Shown here in pieces: positions 34,190 to 44,349 of a DNA stretch of 64,000 bases. Both the position numbers and the translations under genes were made by a program. This DNA comes from Angiostrongylus vasorum (lineage: Eukaryota; Nematoda; Chromadorea; Rhabditida; Metastrongylidae). Within the stretch, counting starts at the first letter, position 1. Each line of letters begins with the position of its first letter. The notes beneath the pieces are model-generated. The model was given only the letters and a program-made list of their open reading frames with translations, ran no database searches and was not told the origin of the DNA. Location: NCBI GenBank assembly GCA_018806985.1, contig JADANN010000366.1:1736001-1800000 (forward strand). The letters are read 5' to 3'.

Positions 34190-36410
34190 CAACCGTAACC
34201 CGCGAAATGTATTGAATTCGTGTGTGAGGTATGGCGACAAAGAAAGGATTCGTTATACTCACTCTTCATTGACACGATGATTGTGGCTCGGTCGTGATTT
34301 TCCTTAGAATCTCAAGGAAGCAGGCGTCCCACTGACACCAGCGTTCTGAAATCTCTATATCAGGCAATTACCATCCCTAGCAGGTTAGAGAGATGCTTGC
34401 TGCCTTCTAGGATTGTTCCAGGGCAGCAGCAACTCCTACGATTAGCCAATGTATAGGTCGAAAAAATACGTGCAAATTTAGCAAAATGAGTAAATCTTTT
34501 TGAAATATGGTATCTCTGGAACCATCCACTAGCATCATCGGCTCCCAGCAAAATGAAAACGTCGAGTCATCATCAGAATAAATCTTTTTGTCAACACGGT
34601 GTAATCTTATCAATGAAAGGCTACATGTAGATCTACTCTCTGAAAATTCAGAGAGTCTTTTTTTCTGTAAGTTATTTGTTTTTGAATCGCCTTCAGTCGA
34701 GAAGTGACAGATAATTTTTCGTTATTTCTGCATTCCTGTTTATTGTTTTCGTTAAATATTGCTTCAAGTAGATTAGTAAGTTTTACTTTGCAACCATTCA
34801 AGCATTTACGTGACCTCTATATTTTCTCCTACCCGAGCCCAGTTTAGGCATTATGGTTTCTCTGTGCTTAGGTATTTCTTACGAATTTTTTTCAAGCCAG
34901 CTACATCTGCAATCGTATTCTTCACTACTTCACCACGGTATTCACTAATGTATTAACTCACATGTATTCTTTGAGCAATCTAAGTTATGAAAACCGCTTT
35001 ATTCTTCAGCGTAATTTGCAGAACAAAGATATGAAGATTAAAAGACAAGTGAAACTGTTTCGCTAGGTCGGCCAAGAAGTTTCCATCATTCAATTGTTTA
35101 TGGAATGTGGATATGGAGAGCTTTGCCAGTTAACTCTCTTATAGATCGCCACTGGATCCTCACAACGACAAGCGAGAATAGCACGGGTAATCTGAAATGG
35201 GTAGAGAAGATGAGAATACCGATTTCGTCCAACTTTTCTGGATTTCTGAGCGTCTTATAACTAATTTGGAACAGTGCGAATCAGCATACTTCCGGCAGAC
35301 AGGATTTATAGTAAAATGATTTTATGATTGTATTATATTAAAATGATTGCAAATACGGCCAGCGCATTTTTCTTCCTTTCTCAATCCAGTAGCGCTAAAA
35401 TGTTGAGTGACCGCCTTTCAGCGGAAGGGTAATGCCATTCTCGACTGTCGAAAGGTGGTTGTTGATTGTGATATTAAAGGGGTGAGATGTTTAAATTCCT
35501 TTAATTAAAAAATATTGTAAAAGCTTAACGAAGCGTCAACAAGTCAACGAAGTTCTTGGATTAAGGGAGATTTCTTAAACAAGACTTAGATCTTCCGACT
35601 CCGGAAGAATGGCAGGCTTGGTTGGCCCGGCAGTGGGCCTAGCGAATATAGGGTATCGCTAGAACTCCTCTAGCCCTTGGCTCTGCAATATTATGCCTTT
35701 AGTAATAGTGACATTTACTGAACTTCTTCAGTAATTACCTGTATCCATTATATCTTTAAATGCCTTTGTGACTTGAAATGTAAGATAATCATTAAGACAT
35801 AAACTTCTTAAGATGGCTACTTTTTGCGGAACATGTGCGATTTATCGTTAATTTTATTCATTTTTACTCTTCTGCAACTGTCATCCATGAAGGTGGTTCA
35901 CAAGGCCTAGCCGCTTTAGAGTTGGGTGCCAGTAGTAACAAACTTGTCCATCTCACCCATCTTTCGGATGCTCTTCTTCAATAATGTTGGCTTTCTTTTG
36001 GGATCCACTCCACTGCTCCTCATTTGTTGTCAGCTCTTCCTATTGCGTAACCGATTTATTTATATCACACTCCAGAAAAGTTCGATATCTCTTAAATGCT
36101 TGAACTTCAATGCATCTGGAGTAAATGTCGAGTCAAACGAATGATCATAAAGTTTGCTACGAGATAGCGGTAACTTCTATGGTGAAAATCGAAAGAGGTC
36201 TGCGCCTTCTTCTAATTCTGGCGGAGTTTTTTCCTGTAACCTGTTATCTATATTCATGAAATGTCCTAGCTACCAGCCGACATGATTGTAGTAAAAGAGC
36301 CACCTCATTAAATGTATCTACGTTTTTCCCAGCATGATTTTTTTCCCGTAGTTGTTGAGTCTTTAGAACACTATCTATGTATTATCTATGCTTAAACGAT
36401 ATAACTTGGA
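34190..36410. other. Mostly unassigned; possible coding remnant at 35970-36125 (minus)
   Basis: Minus strand 36125-35970 reads CIEVQAFKRYRTFLECDINK, then one TAG, then EELTTNEEQWSGSQKK and IIEEEHPKDG. It is continuous and charged and recalls the N-terminus of BEL/Pao-type Gag proteins (inference from general character). A Lys/Asn-rich 63-codon minus frame lies at 34610-34801. Nothing else can be named. Confidence 0.3.
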
Positions 36411-36412
36411 TG

Positions 36413-39400
36413 TATCACCTGACCTGTATCACCTGTAGTCCCGTTGATCGTCGAGTGACTCGAGCGGGCACCAGTAAGTCTTCCATTTTCTCCCCTCTCG
36501 CGTACGAGAGTAGCCCAATGGGTTCTGCTCGCTCTAGGGACTCGTCGAGCATCATATCTTTCTTCAAGGCTCTTTGTGAAAAACTCTGACCATCGGGTCG
36601 GTGGTCTTCATGCAGTACGTTTGACATGCCGAGGAATTCAGTCACTAACGGCTCTTGTCCATCGGTTGTCATTCATACGCATTACGTGTCCGGCCCACCT
36701 TATCTTCGATTGCTTGGCGTACAGAACGGCATGTTTGATTTTTTGATCGTCGACGCAGATCGAAACTTCGGATCCCTTCCCTTACTTGTGTGGAACGGGA
36801 TACTCCTAGCATCGTCCTTTCGATTGCGCGTTCAATAACGCTGAGTGATTTTTCATCCGTTTGCGCAGCGACCAAATTTCTGAAGCATACGTTATGGCAG
36901 GAAGTACCGTGGAGTCGAAAAAGGTGGGCACGGAGTCGGGTGTTGTCTTCACTACATCCTCGATGATCTTGCAAGCACCCCAAGCCGCTCGTTTCCTTCT
37001 GCTCAGCTCTGGAGCTGAATCGTTCATAATTTTGATTTCCCGACCTAGATAACATAATATAACTCGAGCATTCAGAAATAATCGTTACGATGAGGGTGAA
37101 TGGGGCATAGGAAACCAATCCGTTCTCCATAAACATCGTTTTTCGTGAGATTTAGTCGAAGACCAATCTTTCCACAGGCTTTATCAAAGTCCGCAAGCAT
37201 ACGTTCCGCTTGGCTAATGTTTGGTGTTATAAGGACGATGTCATCAGCAAAGCGACAGCAAAGCGACGATGGTGTAACTGCCGACCATCGATTTTCACTG
37301 CCATATTATCCCATTCCAATGTTCGCATGACGTTCTGGTGGGTGGCCGTAAATAGTTTTAGCGACATGGTATCGCCTTGGCTAACCCTTCTTTTGACGAA
37401 GATCTTAATATCGTTGTAGAATGGTGATATCTTGGTTGTGAAATTTTTGTACAGCTCTGATGAATCTTCATGTAATGAGTAGGGACTCCTTGACTATCAA
37501 GGGCTTCCACGACTGCTTCTGTCTGAATTGAATCAAAGGCCTTCTGTAAATCGATGAAAGTGAGACAGAGCGGCCTTCTGTACCCTCGCGATACTTCAAA
37601 AAGCCTTGTTACCGTGTGGATGTGGTCCATCGTACTAAATCCTTTTCGAAACCCTGCTTGCTTACATGGCTGTCCTTCGTCCAGTGTTCTGTCAATCCTG
37701 TTTAGGATGACTCGAGTGAAAAGTTTGTAGACGATAGACAGTAAGTAGATTGGACGATAGTTGCCGATATTCTGTAGGTCACCCTTCTCGAGCAATAACA
37801 CGGTCTTGCTGGTCTTCCAGTGGGTAGGGACCTTGCATTCGGACAGGTAACGTGTGAAGAGCCGAGCAAGTGTGTTTACGAGGATTGACGGAAGGTTCTT
37901 CAGGTGTTCTGGTCTTATCCCGTCCGGACCTCGTGTTGTTCGATTTTCTCACCAACGAAATGGCATGTCGGATTTCGGAAGGGAGAACCGGTGGTGCAAC
38001 ATATCCATCCTCCTTTATTTCATATGACGGGAGGTGGACGTAGCAATCGAAAAGACCTGAGTAGTATTCGTGAATAATTTTCTCCATTGCCTTTCTGGAC
38101 TCGGTAACTGTTCCGCCTGGGCGCCGGAGTGCAATTATCTTGGTCTTGTAATTGGCGAAGCTTCGGTGAGCTATGCGAATGCTTTTCCCAGCTTCTGCAG
38201 CTTCGACCATTACTGCTGCTCTTCCCTCTTTAAGATCTTCTTTTATCGCCTGTCTGCACTGTTTTGCAAGTTCGGATGTTAGTTCGCGGTTGCCTGCAGC
38301 TCGTGCGATTCCACGCTGGCGTATTAGCTCGAGTGTTTCTAGAGACAAACGTCTCTTGGTGACTTTCGAACTCTCAGCTTTCATAGCGCTAACGTGAAGA
38401 TGTTGAATGAGCCGATCGTATTCCTCGTCGATGTTATCGACAACGGCATCTTCCCAACAGCCGACTAATGAATTGAATAAGTCCCAGTTTGCGGTTGTTC
38501 AGGGACTTCTGGTTTTTGAATTTACCGGCTTTTTTTCTCCTTTCCGCGAGTAATAGAATCTTGCACGAAGGGAGACGGTGGTTTGATCCCGTGTAGAATT
38601 TTGGGACAACAGCGACATCGGTAAAGCAAAACCTTCTATTTACTATGATGTGGTCTGTTTCGTTATAGTACTCTCCATTGGGAGACTCCCACGTCCTGCG
38701 CTGAGAGTGGGGCTTCTAGAATTGTGAGTTACCATGGATTGTCTTGGTCGCCATGATAAACTCAGACAGCCGGTCACCCTGTTCGTTCCATTCTAATCCA
38801 TGGGTCCCAGTGTGACGTTCTTCAGACTTTCTCCTTGGTCCAGTCTTGGCATTGAAATTTCCAATGATGACCTTGAAGAATGTGTGTTCTTCTCTGTAGA
38901 ACTTCTCCAAGTCCATATAGAATGCTTCGACTTCTCCTTCGTCATAGTTTGACGTCGGCGCGTAAACGACGAAGATTGTCAAAGCCGGAATTGATCCACA
39001 ACTTTTTAATCGTTAACGTCCGATTCGGATTGTAAGTTGTTCGAATGAATCGATGTTCATGGACAAACTCGTGTTGACGAGAACGCCGACGCCGCCGACT
39101 CCTCTATTGTCGCATGTTCCGAGGAACAGTTCTCTGGCGTCATAGACGGCGTTGAAAGGCTGGCGTCTTCTCGTTTCGGCCAGGCCGATGACGTCGTACT
39201 TTATCCTTCTTGCTTGCATGAGCAAGTCTTCTATCGAGGACTCGGATGCAAGTGTGCGTGCATTGTAGGTACAGATCGTCACCGTAGTTCTTTGAAATCC
39301 AGGCAGCTTCCATTGGCCCTGAGATTTTTGCAGCCTCTCGGTACGCTTCCTACCCAACGCTGCGAAATTGGGGGCTCTTTCGGGGTCAGAGGAATGAGAC

Positions 39401-39861
39401 CCGCTTTTTTTTTGTTACTGTGTTTAGCATTTTGATACCCACGTGTAGCTTGCTGGGCTCTGACATGGGCGGGCTGGGTGTACTCACGGGTAGCTTGCCA
39501 GGCTCTCCCATAGTGGTCATGGAGCTTATTTTTTGGAGGCGACTCCTAACCGCCCCCCATATACTTCCCTGTCACTTCATTGCAAGCTTTTGGCCGAATT
39601 GACTCGTGGAATACAATCCGCAGAAGCGAGAACGCATCCACACATGCATGCATGAATACGCCTAGCAAATACAGAAAGTATGTGCCAAATCGGCGCAGCG
39701 GAAACTGGGTGTCCACCCCCTGGGTCCACCTGCGTCTCATGGAAGCAAAGGTCGCTTTTGGTCCGCGATTAACTCCGTATCCGCCATCTGGGGACACGCC
39801 ACGTAACCTTGCGACTATCCGGCTCGAGATCCCTCATATGAGGGAGATCCGTGGACAGCTT
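36413..39861 (-). mobile_element. RTE-A LINE, copy 1, nearly full length
   Basis: About 3.45 kb on the minus strand, from the 5' terminus with the palindrome CCTCATATGAGGG (39831-39843) to a 3' end of repeated CAGGTGATAC units (36413-36438). It contains an AP-type endonuclease and an RT with stops and shifts. It is colinear with copy 2 (48966-52453). Mobility would have been by target-primed reverse transcription. Confidence 0.88.
36669..39357 (-). pseudogene. Broken endonuclease-reverse transcriptase ORF of RTE-A copy 1
   Basis: Order on the minus strand: endonuclease [26 protein letters not shown] up to a TAA after RIGR (39015-39017); then [14 protein letters not shown] and [10 protein letters not shown], where the usual catalytic GDFN is GNFN; then the connector KRRLSLETLELIRQRGIA; then RT GDLQNIGNYRPI, FIDLQKAFDS and QAGFRKGFSTMDHIHTV. 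Near 37245-37265 an 11-nt duplication (CAGCAAAGCGA twice) shifts the FADD box out of frame. Several independent lesions mean no active protein can be made. Confidence 0.85.
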
Positions 39862-39984
39862 GGATGTATGGAAATAAATCCGTGATACCAACAATTATGG
39901 GAAGATAAGTTATTTAAGAATTTTTCTGCGATTCTCTTTTTTCGTTATAACGGTTTCACTTTCTCTTGCAGTGTGACAGTAGAC

Positions 39985-40165
39985 GATTTGTGCTAAATGC
40001 TTTCGTCTTAAATCCATTTCTAACAAGTGTTCTATGAAAGCGATGCTGCAGTTGTTCAAAAAACAGCTTCGGCGAGATGGTGCCGCCTCATTGGACCCGT
40101 TCTCCTACGGGATGAGGATGACAAGGCGACAGTGGAAAAGCTTTGTCTACGTCAACCTTAACGTG
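39985..40165 (-). mobile_element. Small RTE reverse-transcriptase fragment
   Basis: The minus strand reads GGTISPKLFFEQL, the RT region that follows the catalytic FADD-preceding block in RTE elements (usual GDTISPKLF). It lies 125 bp from the 5' end of copy 1 and has the same orientation, but differs from both RTE-A copies in this window. Confidence 0.5.
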
Positions 40166-40679
40166 CACTTTTAAAATTGAAGGTTCGTATAAATGACCAA
40201 GAAATCCATTATTGTGCTGTGCAGAAGTGAGGAGTTAGTAATCGGCTGCAGATCAAGCGGATCGAATCCATTAGAGGCCTTGTCACCTTCATAATAATCA
40301 TAAATGTTTTAAAAAAACTTAGACAGCACATTCATCAATGGAACCATGTCGAGAAGACTGCAAAATGACCGACGACAGAGCACCAGTCCAGTTCATAACA
40401 GGGACAATGGGCGTTTCATATCAAAGTACTACTTTAACAACAACAATACACTAGCACTCACATTCTTGTACCTCGAGACAAATTTTTTGCACAAATTTTT
40501 CGAGAGTTGAACAAGCCTGCTCGATTTCTTGTAGGAAGAACAGTTCCGCGAATACTTTTTGAGAACCGCTTTTTCACTTCCCTGAAAAAAGCTGAACGTG
40601 GATATATAGCGTAGAAATCCTGAGTACTTTATGCAATAACTTCAAAGTGTTCCGAAAAGTGGTGGTGAATTTAGGCTCG

Positions 40680-40962
40680 GTAAAAGATAAAAAGAATAAA
40701 GCTCTCAGTGTTGAGCAATTCCTGAGGGATGCGCCATGCATTCGACTTCATAAAGCATCGTTTAGAGAGGTGATTGAATGCATATCTGACCTTTACAATG
40801 ACTCGCAGTAGTATACCGATGTATCGAGCCAGTGCTGCTATCCTCCCAGACAAATCTGGTACCAATTTGCCGACCCCGGAAGGATGGAGGGCCTGGTGAG
40901 CCTCGGTCACGGAGATCACGTATATCGCAGGGCGTCACCGACCACTGCACTACACTTGCCCT
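40680..40962 (-). repeat. SINE1 copy, minus strand
   Basis: The reverse complement shows head GCAGTGGTCGGTGACGC, TCCGGGGTCGGCAAATTGGT, GTCTGGGAGGATAGCAGC, GAATGCATGGCGCAT and tail TGCTCAACACTGAGAGC..TTTATC. Confidence 0.85.
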
Positions 40963-41284
40963 CGGCTCTGTATATGTATATTATTTAAATCACCCACATG
41001 TCGAGTTGTTTCATTTTGCCACTGCCAAACGAATATGGTCTTCCAAATTAGACGATAATTGTTGCTTTTCACTTAGAAGCTGAACCCACACTACTTTGCG
41101 ATAAACATCACCAAGCAACCGCAGAGTGATATCAGAGTGACATTTGAGCTGCGCAAGGTCCTTGTTCACTATCGAACGATAGTATTCGATCCGTGACGCT
41201 TCCCACCTGTGTGTGGTCTCGAAGTAAATGACAACAGACGTGCAGTTCCTAAAACACTTCTGGTACCAACTATTTTTTTGTTAC

Positions 41285-41490
41285 AATGATGCTGAGAGAT
41301 TTGCAAAACTCCAGACCGCAGGTGTCAGCGGTGGGGAACGAACGCGCTATTCTCCTTTGAACGCTTTCACCACCACACCATGCGGGTCCTTCGTTTCGCC
41401 TGTCTCTGAGCTAGTTCTATCGATCAGTGCCATCAGCAATTACCCTTCAACAGGATTGATGGTAATAGGCAGTAAATAGAAAAAGTTAAC
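41285..41490 (-). repeat. SINE4 copy, minus strand
   Basis: It has GCAAAACTCCAGACCGCAGG, CACCACACCATGCGGGTCC, TTCGTTTCGCCTGTCTC, CTAGTTCTATCGATCAG and CAGCAATTACCCTTCAAC, in the order of the other minus copies. Part of the B-box region is deleted. Confidence 0.75.
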
Positions 41491-41559
41491 ATTGTGTTTC
41501 CTATCAGTTGCAATTGATCCATACTTCGGTTAGGTTTCTTGAATTGTCAGAATGCTATT

Positions 41560-42290
41560 TATAACATATTCCTTTCTTTTTGCCGAGTTTCGACTCATTA
41601 GAGATAGATGGTGAAAGATAGGAGTGGAATATTTCGCACCACTTGATTGTTTCGCGAAACTCCGAAATTCGTCGACTTGTCACTGATTGAAAGTGCGATT
41701 GTAGAGAAGCAGTCATCGTTCTGAAATTATTGAACTGAGCACATTGCATATTTACCAGTCGTCTCGAAGAAATGGGGTTCGTAATTCCTCTTGAACGACC
41801 AGGAAAATCTCAGTTAAAACCTCGGAAAGTGATGTTGTTGGGATAAGTCTGGTGAAAAATTTCTCGCTACTGTAGGACTAATGCTTATATTTAGCCCACA
41901 GTAAAATGCAACAGTGATTTGTACAGGAAACCCGATTTTTCTGGGTCGAGCGTGCTCAATTCCTTTTTCGATTAGGCGGACAGTCCATGAATCTTGCACC
42001 AATTTAACTACACTTTGAATAAAATCGGCAAAAAATGATGTTTCAGGTGCTTTTGATATTCAAACACTTTCCTAGAGGTCGTAGTTTGTTCTGCCAGAGA
42101 GCCATTTGTCGAAGTTTTTGTTGACCTGTAATAAAGCTTCCTTTATCTGTACTAAGAAATATTGTATATGGGGTTAAAAAAATATCCATTTTACATCTGA
42201 GTGGAATTTTTTGTTGGGGCTTCTGTATTCATGAGAGTCCTTAGATCGTCCATCCCAGGAATCACTGATACTGGTCGACATCCCTGAAAG
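41560..42290 (-). other. Cluster of exon-like minus-strand frames, unassigned
   Basis: After TTTCTTCTTTCAG (about 42280) a frame begins MSTSISDSWDGRSKDSHEYR and runs to a GTAAAA donor. Further on are frames with FADFIQSVVKLVQDSWTVR and GIEHARPRKIGFP, EIFLVVQEELRTPFLRDD before GTAAAT, and TSRRISEFRETIKWCEIF. I could not join them in phase. They are either a diverged host gene or an old transposon; the number of good-looking but incompatible frames favours decay. Confidence 0.3.
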
Positions 42291-42680
42291 AAGAAATGAG
42301 ATTCCGAGATAGAATATATTGGAACATGTCTTTGTGATTTTCTCTCATTTCTTCCTCGAGCTCACCATTCTAACAGATGCCACTACGCAGAATTTTCCGC
42401 ACATTTGACTTAAAAATTGAAGGCTTGCAATTCATAAGTGATTGTCACAAGGAGACCAATGTGATATTTAAACCCATTGCCGTCTTAATAATTACCAAGC
42501 GACTGCTAGTGCAGTTCCCCAAGAAAAATGAAGAAGGAAAAGGGAAAGTTCCCAGGATCGACTTTTTTATTAACCTCGGCAGTGGAATATGAATGCGTCG
42601 TTTTCTTGTTCAGCAATCGCGAGGTTGTTAAACAGCATACATTTACTTCCATAGAAAAAACACAATACAATACAACAGTA

Positions 42681-42717
42681 GCTGACGTTTCGGCAGTATC
42701 GCCTTCTTCAGAGCCTG
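42681..42717 (-). ncRNA. Hammerhead-ribozyme-like motif (left PLE arm)
   Basis: Minus strand: GGCT, CTGAAGA, AGGCGATACTGCC, GAAAC, GTC, AGCTAC. It is the mirror copy of 44248-44288 with one change in the stem II loop. Confidence 0.4.
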
Positions 42718-43464
42718 GAAGGGTATACTGACATACAATTTACTAGGCCAAACGCTTTAATGACACTTACAAAAAGACGGAAAACTCCATGGTAGTTACA
42801 TGGTCAACAGCTTCTCGAAAAACCTCACCGCTTTTTTTTACGTGACTTCCAATGAGGAAGATTAGAACAGCTGATTGTAGTCGCATGAGGTTGATGACTG
42901 CACCAACCCACGCCAGAAATTGATGCGAACATACGGGGTCAGGGTCGCGTATGACCTTTGGGCATTCATTCCTGCTATTCACTGTAGGGTTTCTGGCATT
43001 TATCCAAAAAGCCTCAAGAAGTTTTCGCGCTGGTGTTTTAGTCTCCTGTGCAAGGATATTTACTTTTACTTCAAAATCGTCTCCGCTATGTTTTATATCC
43101 TATGCGTGCCTAGTGGGGTACTTTGTCTTAGTTTTCGTTTGCAATCTAGGTGTTCTTTTTATAAGGATACACAAAGGTCTACCCGTTTCGCCAATATATT
43201 CATCTCCACAATTATTACAAGAGGTCAGATATATCGTGCCTGAAACTCATGCAATCACCGTCCCTGGCGTAAAGGCAAATTACGCAATTTGTTGTTTCAC
43301 ATAGACGGTCATACAGGTGGTTACGAACTAACTGACGACGTAGAGTAGCCGGTGATATTTCAACTATCGCTGCCGATTCCTCTAGACCTGCCCTTCTTAA
43401 GCATCGTTTAATACGCTACGCTTATTTCATCGCTAATAAAGAGCAACATAAACGGGACTTTCTT

Positions 43465-43866
43465 TTGGCCAAATGTTTTGTTTTTGGCAAACATTTGGCC
43501 AAAAGAAAGTCCCGTTTATGTTGCCCTTTATTAGCGATGAAAGTAAGCGTAGCTATTAAACGATGTTTAAGAAGGGCAGGTCTAGAGGAATCGGCAGCGA
43601 TAGTTGAAATATCACCGGCTACTCTACGTCGTCAGTTAGTTCGTAACCGCCTGTATGACCGTCTATGTGAAACAACAAATTGCGTAATTTGCCTTTACGC
43701 CAGGGACGGTGATTGCATGAGTTCAGGCACGATATATCTGACCTCTTGTAATAATTGTGGAGATGAATATATTGGCGAAACGGGCAGACCTTTCTGTATT
43801 CATATAAAAGAACACCTAGATTGCAAACGAAAAACTAAGACAAAGTACCCCACTAGGCACGCATAG
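43465..43866 (+). pseudogene. PLE C-terminal GIY-YIG endonuclease ORF, partial
   Basis: A 133-codon open frame. The first ~20 residues cross the palindrome centre and are probably not native. Then come the PLE linker (IKRCLRRAGLEESAA, LRRQLVRNRLYDRLC), a CxxC knuckle (CVIC) and the endonuclease core: TIYLTSCNNC (GIY position), EYIGETGRPF (YIG motif) and HIKEHL. It stops at TAG 43864; beyond it, broken frames still read the usual PLE tail (ETKTPARKT.., CSHQFLAWVGAVINLM). It is an RT-less remnant, so not autonomous. The same region on the left arm carries an extra T that shifts the frame. Confidence 0.75.
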
Positions 43867-44247
43867 GATATAAAACATAGCGGAGACGATTTTGAAGTAA
43901 AAGTAAATATCCTTGCACAGGAGACTAAAACACCAGCGCGAAAAACTTCTTGAGGCTTTTTTGGATAAATGCCAGAAACCCTACAGTGAATAGCAGGAAT
44001 GAATGCGCAGAGGTCATACGCGACCTGACCCCGTATGTTCGCATCAATTTCTGGCGTGGGTTGGTGCAGTCATCAACCTCATGCGACTACAATCAGCTGT
44101 TCTAATCTTCCTCATTGGAAGTCACGTAAAAAAAGCGGTGAGGTTTTTCGAGAAGCTGTTGACCATGTAATTACCATGGAGTTTTCCTCTTTTTTGCAAG
44201 TCTTATTGAAGCGTTTGGCGTAGTAAATTGTATATCAGTACACCCTT

Positions 44248-44288
44248 CCAGGCTCTGAAGAAGGCGATATTGCCGAAACGTCAGCTAC
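44248..44288 (+). ncRNA. Hammerhead-ribozyme-like motif (right PLE arm)
   Basis: Order: GGCT (stem I), CTGAAGA at 44255-44261 (fits the CUGANGA box), stem II GGCG/TGCC with loop ATAT, GAAAC at 44275-44279, GTC at 44280-44282 (NUH cleavage triplet), then AGC(T) pairing with GGCT. Stem III would be only A-U plus C-G with no loop, which cannot close in one molecule, but ACGT is self-complementary, so a dimer or tandem arrangement could form it. Hammerheads in PLE terminal repeats are established for several animals; this instance is a reading by eye. Confidence 0.45.
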
Positions 44289-44349
44289 TGTTGTATTGTA
44301 TTGTGTTTTTCTATGGAAGTAAATGTATGCCGTTTAACAACGTCGCGAA

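Noticed and set aside
37779..38397. Plus-strand ORFs overlapping RTE-A
   Set aside because: Antisense shadows; the minus strand carries the RTE connector and RT motifs.
42920..43304. Plus-strand hydrophobic ORFs in the left PLE arm
   Set aside because: They are antisense to the PLE endonuclease region, whose sense frame on the other arm is recognisable.
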